DNA of 64,000 nt, from the NCBI RefSeq assembly GCF_009689005.1, contig NZ_AP021879.1, positions 4,952,652-5,016,651 of the forward strand, given 5' to 3'. Both the position numbers and the translations under genes were made by a program. Positions 35,191 to 42,951 of this stretch are shown here, in pieces (the first letter of the stretch is position 1; each line of letters starts with the position of its first letter). The notes beneath the pieces are model-generated. The model made no database searches. It worked only from the letters and a program-made list of their open reading frames with translations, and was not told the origin of the DNA. Origin of the DNA: Desulfosarcina ovata subsp. ovata. GTDB taxonomy: Bacteria; Desulfobacterota; Desulfobacteria; Desulfobacterales; Desulfosarcinaceae.

Positions 35191-35355
35191 TAGGTTGCCG
35201 GAAATAAATAATTCCCCCAGATCGCGCCGGATTTGGGGTCGTCTACAAGGCGCCGTCACCCGTGCATATCAGGGAATATGTGCGGGTGGCGGCAACGCGG
35301 TAGACGGGCGCAAAGACAAGCAGGATGGAGGAATTATTTATTTCCGGCAACCTTA
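35191..35355. mobile_element. 165-bp foldback (MITE-like) element, right side of the island
   Basis: The ends are inverted repeats: TAGGTTGCCGGAAATAAATA at 35191 and, in reverse complement, TAAGGTTGCCGGAAATAAAT at 35355, extending over about 25 bases. Inner segments also pair (CGTCTAC with GTAGACG; GCCGTCACCCG with CGGGTGGCGGC), so the whole unit can fold back on itself. There is no coding capacity. TA at both outer ends would suit a TA-targeting transposase supplied in trans. A partial copy lies at 29605-29697. Confidence 0.72.
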
Positions 35356-35448
35356 GCACAGCGATCCGGACAAATCAAAAAACGGGATTGCATGGAGCCA
35401 AGAGAAACCAGGCCACCCAAAGGCAGCCCAGCGAATAGGAGAGGAAAA

Positions 35449-35529
35449 ATGAAGAGATCATTTAAAAGTTCGGACGCTTTTATTCCATGTCATGGTCAGC
35501 AGAGTGTCCATTTATTCACTGCACATTAG
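35449..35529 (+). other. Possible 26-codon ORF with good ribosome site
   Basis: ATG at 35449 follows GGAGAGG. The 26-residue peptide (starting MKRSFKSSDAFIPCHG) resembles nothing recognised and overlaps the end of the IclR-like gene. It may be the surviving 5' end of a deleted gene next to the foldback element. Confidence 0.2.
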
Positions 35530-36056
35530 CACCTATCCCTTACAGGGTCATCATTGTTTGCTTTATTTCTATCAAAACTATTTAATGGCTTTCTGTTTCC
35601 AGCAGTAGCGAGCAGATGAATATTCCAAATAATATTTCTAAAAATTTCGCTGTGTTCAACCAGCATTCGGATTGTGTCCTGATCGTAGGCAACGGATCTT
35701 TTTCGCAGGTTAAAAGCGTTATCCCGCGGTTCTGGTTTTCCCGGATTCAGACCGTCTGAAATGGCTGAATTATTGATTTCCTCTGGTAATGGGGCTGTCT
35801 CATTTGACGCGATCCATTCGGCAGCGGCTTTTCCTAAAACGACCAATTGAGGCCCCAATCGGAAAAGCCCATCCGACCCCCGTTGGAGTACATTCAGGTC
35901 GTTCAACGTGTGCAAGATGTTAAATACCGTACTCTTGTTCAAATTCAACCGCTTTACGATTTCAAAAAACATGAAAGGGCGCTGTGCTTCCGCCATGAGC
36001 GATAATATCGAAAAGCATTTATCAATTGCCGGAACCCTTTTATAATTCAATGACAC
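35526..36056 (-). pseudogene. Truncated IclR-like regulator (HTH domain with unrelated tail)
   Basis: 176 residues, against about 250 for IclR proteins. Residues 5-75 are a good IclR winged helix: AIDKCFSILSLMAEAQRPF, then FEIVKRLNLNKSTVFNILHT and LFRLGPQLVVLGKAA. After about residue 85 the effector-binding GAF-like domain is absent. The tail (SDGLNPGKPEPRDNAFNLRK and beyond) is unlike the family and more A/T rich. It could bind DNA but not sense a ligand in the usual way. The gene sits beside the repeat-bounded island and looks damaged by rearrangement. A short functional variant cannot be excluded. Confidence 0.5.
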
Positions 36057-36128
36057 GTCAGCCCTCTTTCGTTGAGTTATGAATGAGTCAAAAAAAATTG
36101 GAACTCAATTACTAATTCCCTTGCGTTG

Positions 36129-36157
36129 TGTCTACAATGACATATCTATTTGGTCAA
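36129..36157 (-). promoter_or_regulatory. Candidate promoter for the IclR-like gene
   Basis: On the minus strand, TTGACC (36152-36157) and TAGACA (36129-36134) are separated by 17 bases, about 70 bases ahead of the start at 36056. Confidence 0.4.
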
Positions 36158-36287
36158 GACTAAAACCCGGCGGATATGTGTACACCTAATCGACCAGCGG
36201 TGCATTTGAACAGAAATTTACGGTTTCACATTGGGGTTTTTGGCACAACGCCCCGACAAGGGGCATTCCAATTTTGATTACGGCTTT

Positions 36288-38000
36288 TTAAACAAACAGC
36301 GGCACGATTTCAAAGCGGGTCACATCCACCAGTCCCCGGTCGGTCAGCTTCAATTCGGGGATCACCGGCAGGGCCAGAAACCCCAGGGCCATGAAGGGAT
36401 CGGCAAGTTCGGCGCCAAGCGTTCCGGCGGCGGCGATGATGGCCTCCATCTGCCGGCGGACCGTATCCAGCGGCTGGTCGGACATCAGCCCGGCCACGGG
36501 CAGGGGCAGGTCGGCCAGGGCGCGGCTGCCATCCACAACGCTGAGCCCGCCGCCCATTTCCACCACCGCCGATACGGCGGCCTTCATCTCCGCATCGCTG
36601 ACGCCGGCGACGATGATGTTGTGGGAATCGTGGGCCACACTGGAGGCGATGGCCCCGCGCCGGAGGCCCAGCCCGGTGACAAACCCCTTGCCCATGCCGG
36701 CCTTGCCCGTATGGCGGTCCACCACGGCCAGTTTGATCAGGTCGCGGCCGGTGTCGCTGATTGCCAGGCCGTCCTGCAGCGTGGGTTCCATGATTTCGCA
36801 GCCGGTGACGACTTGGTCGGCAATGACCCGGATCACGCGGATGCGGCTGCCAGCGGCAGGGATGGAAAAATCGAGATGGACGGGGTCCAGGTGCATGGAT
36901 GGCGGTACGGCAACCGTGGCCGGACGGGGGATCGATGATCGCAGGCGCCCGTTTTCCGCCACCGGCCGGCCCATGAAGAAAACCGTTTCGGCCCGGATGC
37001 CGGTCAGATTGGAGAACACCACCAGGTTGGCCTTGCGGCCCGGGGCGATGGCCCCGGCATCGCGGATGCCAAAGTAGTCGGCCGGGTTGATGGTCCCCAT
37101 GCGGATGGCCGTCACCGGGTCCAGGCCCTTGTCCACGGCCTTGCGGATTATGGCGTCCACATGCCCCTCGGTGAGGATGTCGTGGGGATGGCGATCATCG
37201 GTGCACCACATCATGCGCGGCCAGGTGTGGGTGTCGATGACCGGGAAAAGGGCGTCCAGGTTGCGCGCACAGGTGCCCTCGCGCACCATGATGTGAATCC
37301 CCAGTTCCAGCTTTTCCAGGGCCTCTTCGGCCCGGGTGCATTCGTGGTCCGAGGCGATCCCGGCGGCAGCGTAGGCGGCCAGATGCGACCCGGAAACACC
37401 CGGTGCGTGGCCGTCCATGGCCCGGTGGCGGTTGCGTGCCAGGGTCAGTTTGGCCATCACCTCGGGATCGGTATGGATTACGCCGGGATAGTTCATCATT
37501 TCGGCCAGGGCCACGACGCGCGGATGGTCGAAGAAGGGTTCCAGGTCGGTCGCCGTCAGCCGGGCGCCGGCGGTTTCCATGTCCGTGGCCGGCACGCAGG
37601 AGGGCAGGGCGAAGAGGCAGTCCATGGGCTGCCCGTCGGCCGAACGCAGCATGTAATCGATGCCCGCCGTGCCGAGCACATTGGCGATTTCGTGGGGATC
37701 GGCGACCACCGTGGTGGTGCCGCAAGGGGCCACGGCGTGGGCGAATTCGGTGACGCTGGTCATGGCACTTTCGATGTGCACATGGGCGTCGATAAACCCG
37801 GGCGCCACGTAGCGTCCCTCCAGGTCCAGGGTTTCACCGGCCTGGTAGTCGTTGCCGATTCCAACGATATACCCGTCCTTTATTGCGATGCTGCCGCGGT
37901 TGATGCGGCCGGAAAAGACGTTGACGATCCGGGCGCCGGTCAGCAGCAGGTCCACCGGCAGGTCGCCCCGGGCGGCGCCGATGATCGTTTTCAAATCCAT
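36288..38000 (-). CDS. ade: Adenine deaminase
   Basis: 570 residues, typical for bacterial Ade. It hydrolyses adenine to hypoxanthine and ammonia using a binuclear metal centre in an amidohydrolase barrel. Visible are GRYVAPGFIDAHVHIESAM (metal His pair), CGTTTVVADPHEIANVLG, TDDRHPHDILTEGHVD and the C-terminal VAHDSHNIIVAGVSDAEM. The start at 38000 follows AAAGGAAATCAGG. It is the last gene of a four-gene purine-salvage operon, 51 bases after the preceding deaminase gene. Confidence 0.95.
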   Translation of the reverse strand: MDLKTIIGAARGDLPVDLLLTGARIVNVFSGRINRGSIAIKDGYIVGIGNDYQAGETLDLEGRYVAPGFIDAHVHIESAMTSVTEFAHAVAPCGTTTVVADPHEIANVLGTAGIDYMLRSADGQPMDCLFALPSCVPATDMETAGARLTATDLEPFFDHPRVVALAEMMNYPGVIHTDPEVMAKLTLARNRHRAMDGHAPGVSGSHLAAYAAAGIASDHECTRAEEALEKLELGIHIMVREGTCARNLDALFPVIDTHTWPRMMWCTDDRHPHDILTEGHVDAIIRKAVDKGLDPVTAIRMGTINPADYFGIRDAGAIAPGRKANLVVFSNLTGIRAETVFFMGRPVAENGRLRSSIPRPATVAVPPSMHLDPVHLDFSIPAAGSRIRVIRVIADQVVTGCEIMEPTLQDGLAISDTGRDLIKLAVVDRHTGKAGMGKGFVTGLGLRRGAIASSVAHDSHNIIVAGVSDAEMKAAVSAVVEMGGGLSVVDGSRALADLPLPVAGLMSDQPLDTVRRQMEAIIAAAGTLGAELADPFMALGFLALPVIPELKLTDRGLVDVTRFEIVPLFV

Positions 38001-38051
38001 CCTGATTTCCTTTCGGATTCGATTTCAAATTTCAGGTTTGGGGGTTGCGGT

Positions 38052-39371
38052 TCAGCCAACCGGTTTGCGCTGAATTTTCCGGGCGATGGCGTTGACCCGC
38101 TCCATGATCGTATTCACGTCGATGCCGAGCAACTGGCGATCTCTCACCCGCAGCGTTCCGTCGACCAGCACATGGCGCACATCGGCGCCGGCGGCGGCAT
38201 AGATAAGATGAGAATCCGGATGGTAGAGCGGGGTCAGGTGGGGGGCGCGGGTGTCCACGACAATAATGTCGGCCTGTTTGCCGATTTCCAGGGAGCCGAT
38301 GCGTTCGGCCATGCCAATGGCCCGGGCACCCTCGATGGTGGCCATCCTGAGGGCGCTGGCCGCGTTCAGGGCGGTGGGATCGCCGCTGGCCACCTTGTGC
38401 AGCTTGGCCGCCGTGGCCATTTCAGCGAACAGGTCCAGGTTGTTGTTGCTGGCGCTGCCGTCGGTGCCCAGGCCGACGGGGATACCCTTTTCCCGCAGGC
38501 TGGCCACCGGGGCGATGCCCGAGGCCAGCTTCATGTTGCTTTCCGGGCAGTGCGCCACGCCGCAGCCCGAACGGGCCATTGCATCCATGTCGGCCGCGTC
38601 CACCCAGACGCAGTGGGCCAGAAGGGTCTTGGGATCGAGTATCCCCAGGCGGTCCAGATGGGCCACGGGGCTCACGCCCTTATCCTGGATGGACTGGTCG
38701 CGTTCGAAACGGGTCTCGGCCGCATGCACCTGGAACAATGCGCCCAGTTCGCCGGCCATTGCCTTGGCGGCGGTCAGTGTCCGGTCGCTGCAGGTATACG
38801 GGGCGTGGCAGAAGATCGATGGCTGGATCAAGGGGCTTTGGGCCTGCCAATGTCGGACATACTCGGCCGCATGGGCAACGTTTTCGGCCGGGTCGGGCAC
38901 GCCGGGAGCGGGAAAGTCGATGACCCCCTGGCCCAGGACGGCGCGCAGGCCGGTGTCGGCCACGGCGCCGGCCACGGCAGCTTCGTGAAAATAGCCGTCG
39001 CAGCAGCAGGTGGTGCCCGAAAGGAGCAGTTCGGCGCAGGCCAAAAGGGTTGCCCAGTGCACGGCCTGCGGTTCGATGAAGCGGGCCTCGGCGGGAAAGA
39101 TATGCTCGTTCAGCCAGGTCAACAGGGGCAGGTCGTCGGCCAGGCCCCGGAAGAGCGTCATGGGCAGGTGGGTGTGGGTGTTGACCAGGCCGGGCATGAC
39201 GATGCCGCCGTCGGCATCGATGGTCAGTGTTGCCGATGGCGGTGATCCGTTGCCGGCTTCGAGCGCGCGGATGTGTCCACCACGGACGCCGATCCACCCT
39301 GAGGGGATCGTGCGCATGCCGTCGTCCATGGTCAGCAGGGTGCCGTTACGGATCACCACATCAAAGGCCAT
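38052..39371 (-). CDS. mtaD: Amidohydrolase, MTA/SAH deaminase family (copy 2)
   Basis: 439 residues of the 5-methylthioadenosine/S-adenosylhomocysteine deaminase (TrzN/AtzB-like) family. Metal ligands are seen in MPGLVNTHTHLPMTLFRGLA, CHAPYTCSD, FQVHAAETRFE and LGTDGSASNNNLDLFAEM. It deaminates the adenine ring of MTA, SAH or related nucleosides. The ATG at 39371 is chosen for its GGAGGCACC ribosome site; a longer in-frame start at 39428 would run back into the neighbour. It overlaps the upstream paralogue by 11 bases. The two copies share the same barrel motifs but differ throughout, so they may divide substrates. Confidence 0.87.
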   Translation of the reverse strand: MAFDVVIRNGTLLTMDDGMRTIPSGWIGVRGGHIRALEAGNGSPPSATLTIDADGGIVMPGLVNTHTHLPMTLFRGLADDLPLLTWLNEHIFPAEARFIEPQAVHWATLLACAELLLSGTTCCCDGYFHEAAVAGAVADTGLRAVLGQGVIDFPAPGVPDPAENVAHAAEYVRHWQAQSPLIQPSIFCHAPYTCSDRTLTAAKAMAGELGALFQVHAAETRFERDQSIQDKGVSPVAHLDRLGILDPKTLLAHCVWVDAADMDAMARSGCGVAHCPESNMKLASGIAPVASLREKGIPVGLGTDGSASNNNLDLFAEMATAAKLHKVASGDPTALNAASALRMATIEGARAIGMAERIGSLEIGKQADIIVVDTRAPHLTPLYHPDSHLIYAAAGADVRHVLVDGTLRVRDRQLLGIDVNTIMERVNAIARKIQRKPVG

Positions 39372-40686
39372 CTTGGTGCCTCCGGATTTCGTCGGCGATC
39401 TGCCGGGCGTCGGCCATGATCTTTTCAAGGTCCAGATGCAGCAGTTGGCGATCCTTCATCAGCACCCGGCCGCCCACCACCGTGGCGGACACGTCGCTGC
39501 CGCCCACGGCATAAACCAGGTGGGAGGCCGGGTGGTACATGGGGGTCAGGTGGGGCTTGCGGGTATCGATGACGATGATGTCGGCCTTCTTGCCGGTCTC
39601 GATGCTGCCCGTGATGCCGTCCAGGCCCAGGGCGCGGGCGCCTTCGATGGTGGCCATGCGCAGCACGGTGGTGGCATCCAATACCGTGGGATCGAGGCGG
39701 CTGGCCTTGTGCAGTTTGGCGGCCATGTCCATTTCGGCGAACAGGTCGAGGTTGTTGTTGCTGGAGCAGCCGTCGGTGCCCAGCCCCACACAAACACCCC
39801 GTGCCAGCAGTTCGGCCACCGGGGCGATGCCCGAGGCCAGCTTCATGTTGCTTTCCGGGTTGTGGGCCACCTTGACCCCGTGCCGCTGCAACAGATCCAT
39901 GTCGTTTTCATCGAGAATCACGCAGTGACAGGCCAACAGGTTTTCGCCCAGCACCCCCAGATCGGCCAGGTGCTGAACGGGGGTGAGGCCGTATTTTTTT
40001 CGGATGTCGGCCACTTCGCTGCGGGTCTCCGAGAGGTGGATGACCATGGGAACCCGGTTGTCGCGGGCGATTCCGGCAGCCGTGGTCAACAGATCCGGTG
40101 CACACAGGTAGGGCGAGTGCGGTTCCACGGCAATGCTGACCAGCGGGTCGTCCCGCCAGCGGTCGATCAACTCGCAGGTGTAGGCAAACCCGTTTTCGAT
40201 GGGTCCGTAGTTGGGCGAGGGGAAATCGTAGAGCACCTCGCCCACCACCGCGCGCAGGCCGGCCGTCCGGGCCGCCTCGGCCACCGCCCCCTCGAACAGG
40301 TACATGTCGCAGAAGCAGGTGGTGCCCGAAAGAATCATCTCCGCGCAGCCGAGCAGGGTGCCGGCCTGCACTTTTTGCGGGTCGAGCAGGGCTTCGGCCG
40401 GAAAAATGTGATCGTTCAACCAGGTCATCAGGGGCAGGTCGTCGGCCAGCCCACGGAACAGGGTCATGGCTGCGTGGGTGTGGGTGTTGACCAGTCCGGG
40501 CATAATGATGCCGCCGCCGGCATCGATGGTCTCCCGGGCCGTGAGGGCGGCAAACTCGCCGGCCGGGCCCACGGCAGTGATGGCATCGCCACACACCGCC
40601 ACGGCACCGTTGTCGACGATGCGGTTATCGGCGCCCATGGTCATGACGATGCCGTTGGTGATCAGAAGGTCAACGCTGCCGGTCAT
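39361..40686 (-). CDS. mtaD: Amidohydrolase, MTA/SAH deaminase family (copy 1)
   Basis: 441 residues, paralogue of the next gene. Motifs are MPGLVNTHTHAAMTLFRGLA, VEPHSPYLC, MVIHLSETRSEV and LGTDGCSSNNNLDLFAEMDM. It acts on adenosine-type nucleosides, giving the inosine analogue. The ATG at 40686 overlaps the stop of the nucleoside phosphorylase gene (ATGA), so coupling with PNP is strong. Together they would turn methylthioadenosine or SAH to inosine analogues and then hypoxanthine. Which natural nucleoside each copy prefers cannot be read from sequence. Confidence 0.87.
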   Translation of the reverse strand: MTGSVDLLITNGIVMTMGADNRIVDNGAVAVCGDAITAVGPAGEFAALTARETIDAGGGIIMPGLVNTHTHAAMTLFRGLADDLPLMTWLNDHIFPAEALLDPQKVQAGTLLGCAEMILSGTTCFCDMYLFEGAVAEAARTAGLRAVVGEVLYDFPSPNYGPIENGFAYTCELIDRWRDDPLVSIAVEPHSPYLCAPDLLTTAAGIARDNRVPMVIHLSETRSEVADIRKKYGLTPVQHLADLGVLGENLLACHCVILDENDMDLLQRHGVKVAHNPESNMKLASGIAPVAELLARGVCVGLGTDGCSSNNNLDLFAEMDMAAKLHKASRLDPTVLDATTVLRMATIEGARALGLDGITGSIETGKKADIIVIDTRKPHLTPMYHPASHLVYAVGGSDVSATVVGGRVLMKDRQLLHLDLEKIMADARQIADEIRRHQDGL

Positions 40687-41522
40687 AGGGCCGCGCCCCC
40701 GTGAATCTCGGCGACCACCCTTTCGATGAGGCGTTTGAGATGAGGGGCGGCCTGGTTTGCCACGGCGACGATCGCCTCGACGGAGGCCGGCTGCGGCCGG
40801 TCCGGATCGTTGATGTTGGTGATGGTGGAGATCCCCAGCACCCGCATGCCGGCGTGTACGGCGGCGATGGTCTCCATCACCGTGGAGAGTCCCACCGCAT
40901 CGGCACCGATGGTTTTCAGGAAGCGGATTTCGGCCGGGGTTTCCAGGGAAGGCCCTTTCAGGCCGGCATAGACACCGCTTTTCAAAACAATCCCCAGACG
41001 GTCGGCCGCCCGGCGGCAGCGTTTGATCAGCGACAGGTCGTAGGCGGCTGTCATGTCCGGGAAGCGGGGGCCCCACGTATCCGGGTTAGGTCCGATGAGC
41101 GGGTTTTCACCGGTCAGGTTGATATGGTCGCGGATCACCATCAGGTCTCCCTGGCTGAAGGCAGGGTTCATGCCGCCGGCCGCATTGGAGAGAATCAGGT
41201 CCCGTACCCCCAGAGCCTGCATCACCCGTACGGGGAAGGTGACCTGGACAGGGGTGTAGCCCTCGTACAGGTGGAAGCGGCCCTGCATCACGACCAGCGG
41301 GTGCCCGGCCAGCGTGCCGGCCATCAGACGGCCCGAATGGCTCACCACGGTCGATACGGGAAAATGGGGGATATCGCCATAGTCCAGGGTGACGGCACCC
41401 TCCAGCGGACCGACGGCATCGCCCAGCCCGGTGCCGGTGATGATGCCGGTCAGGGGAGCGAAACTGAGCTTTGATTGCACAAATGATACGGCTTCGCGGA
41501 TGTTTTCAATCAGGGGGTTCAC
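40683..41522 (-). CDS. Purine nucleoside phosphorylase
   Basis: 279 residues, trimeric PNP/MTAP family. The signature regions are GIITGTGLGDAV, VVSHSGRLMAGTLAG, MQGRFHLYEGYTP, LSNAAGGMNP and VGLSTVMETIAAVHAGMRVLG. Asparagine in ITNINDP near the C-terminus suggests 6-oxopurine preference (inosine, guanosine), fitting the deaminases that follow. It cleaves nucleosides with phosphate to base and ribose 1-phosphate. The GTG start has GGAGG upstream. It is the first gene of a leftward operon, continuing into two MtaD-type deaminases and adenine deaminase. Confidence 0.92.
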   Translation of the reverse strand: MNPLIENIREAVSFVQSKLSFAPLTGIITGTGLGDAVGPLEGAVTLDYGDIPHFPVSTVVSHSGRLMAGTLAGHPLVVMQGRFHLYEGYTPVQVTFPVRVMQALGVRDLILSNAAGGMNPAFSQGDLMVIRDHINLTGENPLIGPNPDTWGPRFPDMTAAYDLSLIKRCRRAADRLGIVLKSGVYAGLKGPSLETPAEIRFLKTIGADAVGLSTVMETIAAVHAGMRVLGISTITNINDPDRPQPASVEAIVAVANQAAPHLKRLIERVVAEIHGGAAL

Positions 41523-41656
41523 GGATGGCCTCCAATGTTTTTAACCACGATGGGTTGGGGCTTTTTGTGCGGGTGGGCCCACTATGGGCACGGCCATGGG
41601 GTCGACTGAGTTATAGACCAGCTGGCGCGGTGGCGTCAAGCGCTCTCCCGAGGTGG

Positions 41657-41815
41657 CGCAGGGTAACCGCATTTGGACTGTTTCCTATTTTTCGCGGTCA
41701 AGGACCGCTCCTACACGTGCTTACGATATGGCTGTTTAATGGGTTGCGTTGTAAGAGCTGGCCATGCCTGCGACAACTGTTTTCCATGGAGGTTACCAAA
41801 TGCGGTTACCCTGCG
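41657..41815. mobile_element. 159-bp element with perfect 20-bp terminal inverted repeats
   Basis: CGCAGGGTAACCGCATTTGG at 41657-41676 is repeated exactly, inverted, at 41796-41815. Inside are two REP-like imperfect hairpins (around CGCGGTCAAGGACCGCTCC and its counterpart near 41755). The flanks AGGTGG and AAGTGG may reflect a short target duplication. No coding capacity; MITE-like and unrelated to the element near 35.2 kb. Confidence 0.68.
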
Positions 41816-41895
41816 AAGTGGCGGCCGGGGCAGGGCAATCGCGAGTAAAATCAAAAACCGGCCGTTCCTGAACACGCACCATTCCCGAAAGTGGG

Positions 41896-41999
41896 AAAAT
41901 GCCAAATGCCAACGCCCAAATGTCAAATGAAGGATGAAATCGATTTTAAAATAGATAGAATACCATCATTTGGCATTTTTCATTTGGTCTTTGACATTC
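41896..41999. repeat. A/T-rich imperfect inverted repeat
   Basis: Repeated short words (AATGCCAAATG, CAAATGTCAAATGA) on the left and their complements (TCATTTGGCATTTTTCATTTG, shortened here by the loop) on the right could form a long irregular stem around a TTAAAATAGATAG loop. It is probably a non-coding dispersed repeat. Confidence 0.4.
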
Positions 42000-42012
42000 A
42001 TGGACGCTCTAA

Positions 42013-42285
42013 TTTTGGGAAGAAAAGCAATCCGGAAATCTACATGCGATTGCCCTGTCGGGTGGGGATCATATCGTTGACATTTTCAAGTTATTATGAA
42101 TATGTTCCCACGCGGTTATCTGTGGCCTCTTCCTACAATTGCTCGAGTCGTTCGATTCAGAGATTGAAGGCGATTCTGACTGTTACGTCAAAGGCATCAA
42201 AGAGGCCATTGAGCATACCGCCACGACCGTTGTTCGACAATTCCATTTTTTTCTTAACTTTTTTGTCTCTTTAATGATCGAATGA
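42013..42285 (+). pseudogene. Decayed coding remnant
   Basis: One frame reads as protein-like sequence for about 90 codons, interrupted by a TGA at 42097. Upstream it gives AIALSGGDHIVDIFKLL, and downstream LQLLESFDSEIEGDSDCYVK followed by GIKEAIEHTATTVVRQ, ending at the TGA at 42283. No start codon or ribosome site is present, and no family was recognised. It is probably a fragment left after insertions in this gap. Confidence 0.3.
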
Positions 42286-42287
42286 CC

Positions 42288-42641
42288 ATGAAAATTAGCG
42301 AAGTCAAAGATATCCTCAAAGGCGACATTCTGGTTGGTGAAGATCAACTGGATACGGTGATCGTTGCCGGTGGAGCGGCGGACCTGATGGACGATGTCCT
42401 CTCTGCCGCTGCCAAAGGTTCTGCCCTGTTGACAGGGGTCACCACGGATCATGTGATCCGCACCGCCAAAATTGTCGGTGTCGGTGCCATCGTTATCGTC
42501 AGGGGAAAAAAACCACCGACAGATTTTATTAAAATGGCAAAGTCTTTCAAGATTCCCTTGATGGTGACCGAGTACTCGTTGTTTGTGGCCTGCGGTCGGC
42601 TGTACATGAATGGTATTCGGGGCTTGGACGGTTCCTGGTAA
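42288..42641 (+). CDS. DRTGG-domain protein
   Basis: 117 residues, corresponding to a single DRTGG domain (conserved GDILVGEDQLDTVIVAGGAA, ALLTGVTTDHVIRTA, GVGAIVIVRGKKP, IPLMVTEYSLFVACGRLY). In anaerobes such stand-alone domains accompany ferredoxin-like and hydrogenase-type genes, and also occur in CBS-domain proteins. A nucleotide-binding or regulatory role is supposed but not shown. It heads an operon: 18 bases separate it from the [2Fe-2S] gene. The ATG at 42288 is likely; ATG at 42282 is an alternative. Confidence 0.75.
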   Translation: MKISEVKDILKGDILVGEDQLDTVIVAGGAADLMDDVLSAAAKGSALLTGVTTDHVIRTAKIVGVGAIVIVRGKKPPTDFIKMAKSFKIPLMVTEYSLFVACGRLYMNGIRGLDGSW

Positions 42642-42659
42642 CGCGGCTGGAGACAGGAT

Positions 42660-42938
42660 ATGGCAAAACGGACCATTGCGGATTTAGATCGCATCCGTGA
42701 GGCACAAAAAGATCGAATGGCTTTCAAGGACAGGACTTATCTTTTCATTTGCGGTGGAACCGGTTGTCACGCCACCGGTTCCATCCGGGTGAAAGATGCC
42801 CTGGTGGGGGAAATTGAAGAAAAAGGGCTGGCTGACAAGGTCCAGGTGATCGAGAAGGAACTGGCCCGGATCGATAAGGAAAAGTGCATCCAGTGTCTGA
42901 CTTATTACGACAAGTGCAGATTCGACGCCATACTTTAA
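42660..42938 (+). CDS. Thioredoxin-fold [2Fe-2S] ferredoxin-like protein
   Basis: 92 residues. The N-terminal part is the start of a NuoE/NuoF-type thioredoxin-like [2Fe-2S] domain: YLFICGGTGCHATGS (first Cys pair), with FKDRT before it. The C-terminus runs into IDKEKCIQCLTYYDKCRFDA, which looks like a 4Fe-4S binding motif in which the third cysteine is replaced by tyrosine. It is shorter than homologous domains that continue into larger hydrogenase subunits. It probably carries or once carried electrons for the RnfB-GltD protein encoded 13 bases downstream. Confidence 0.72.
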   Translation: MAKRTIADLDRIREAQKDRMAFKDRTYLFICGGTGCHATGSIRVKDALVGEIEEKGLADKVQVIEKELARIDKEKCIQCLTYYDKCRFDAIL

Positions 42939-42951
42939 GAGGAGTAGTGAC

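Noticed and set aside
36250..36264. GCCCC/GGGGC hairpin after adenine deaminase
   Set aside because: Only a five-base stem and no T-tract in the leftward direction, so not called a terminator.
37161..39245. 694-codon rightward frame
   Set aside because: Antisense to ade and mtaD, with His/Gly-rich low-complexity translation typical of GC-rich antisense frames; the leftward genes have clear families.
42097..42099. TGA as a selenocysteine codon
   Set aside because: No start codon, ribosome site or clear SECIS hairpin; decay explains it better.
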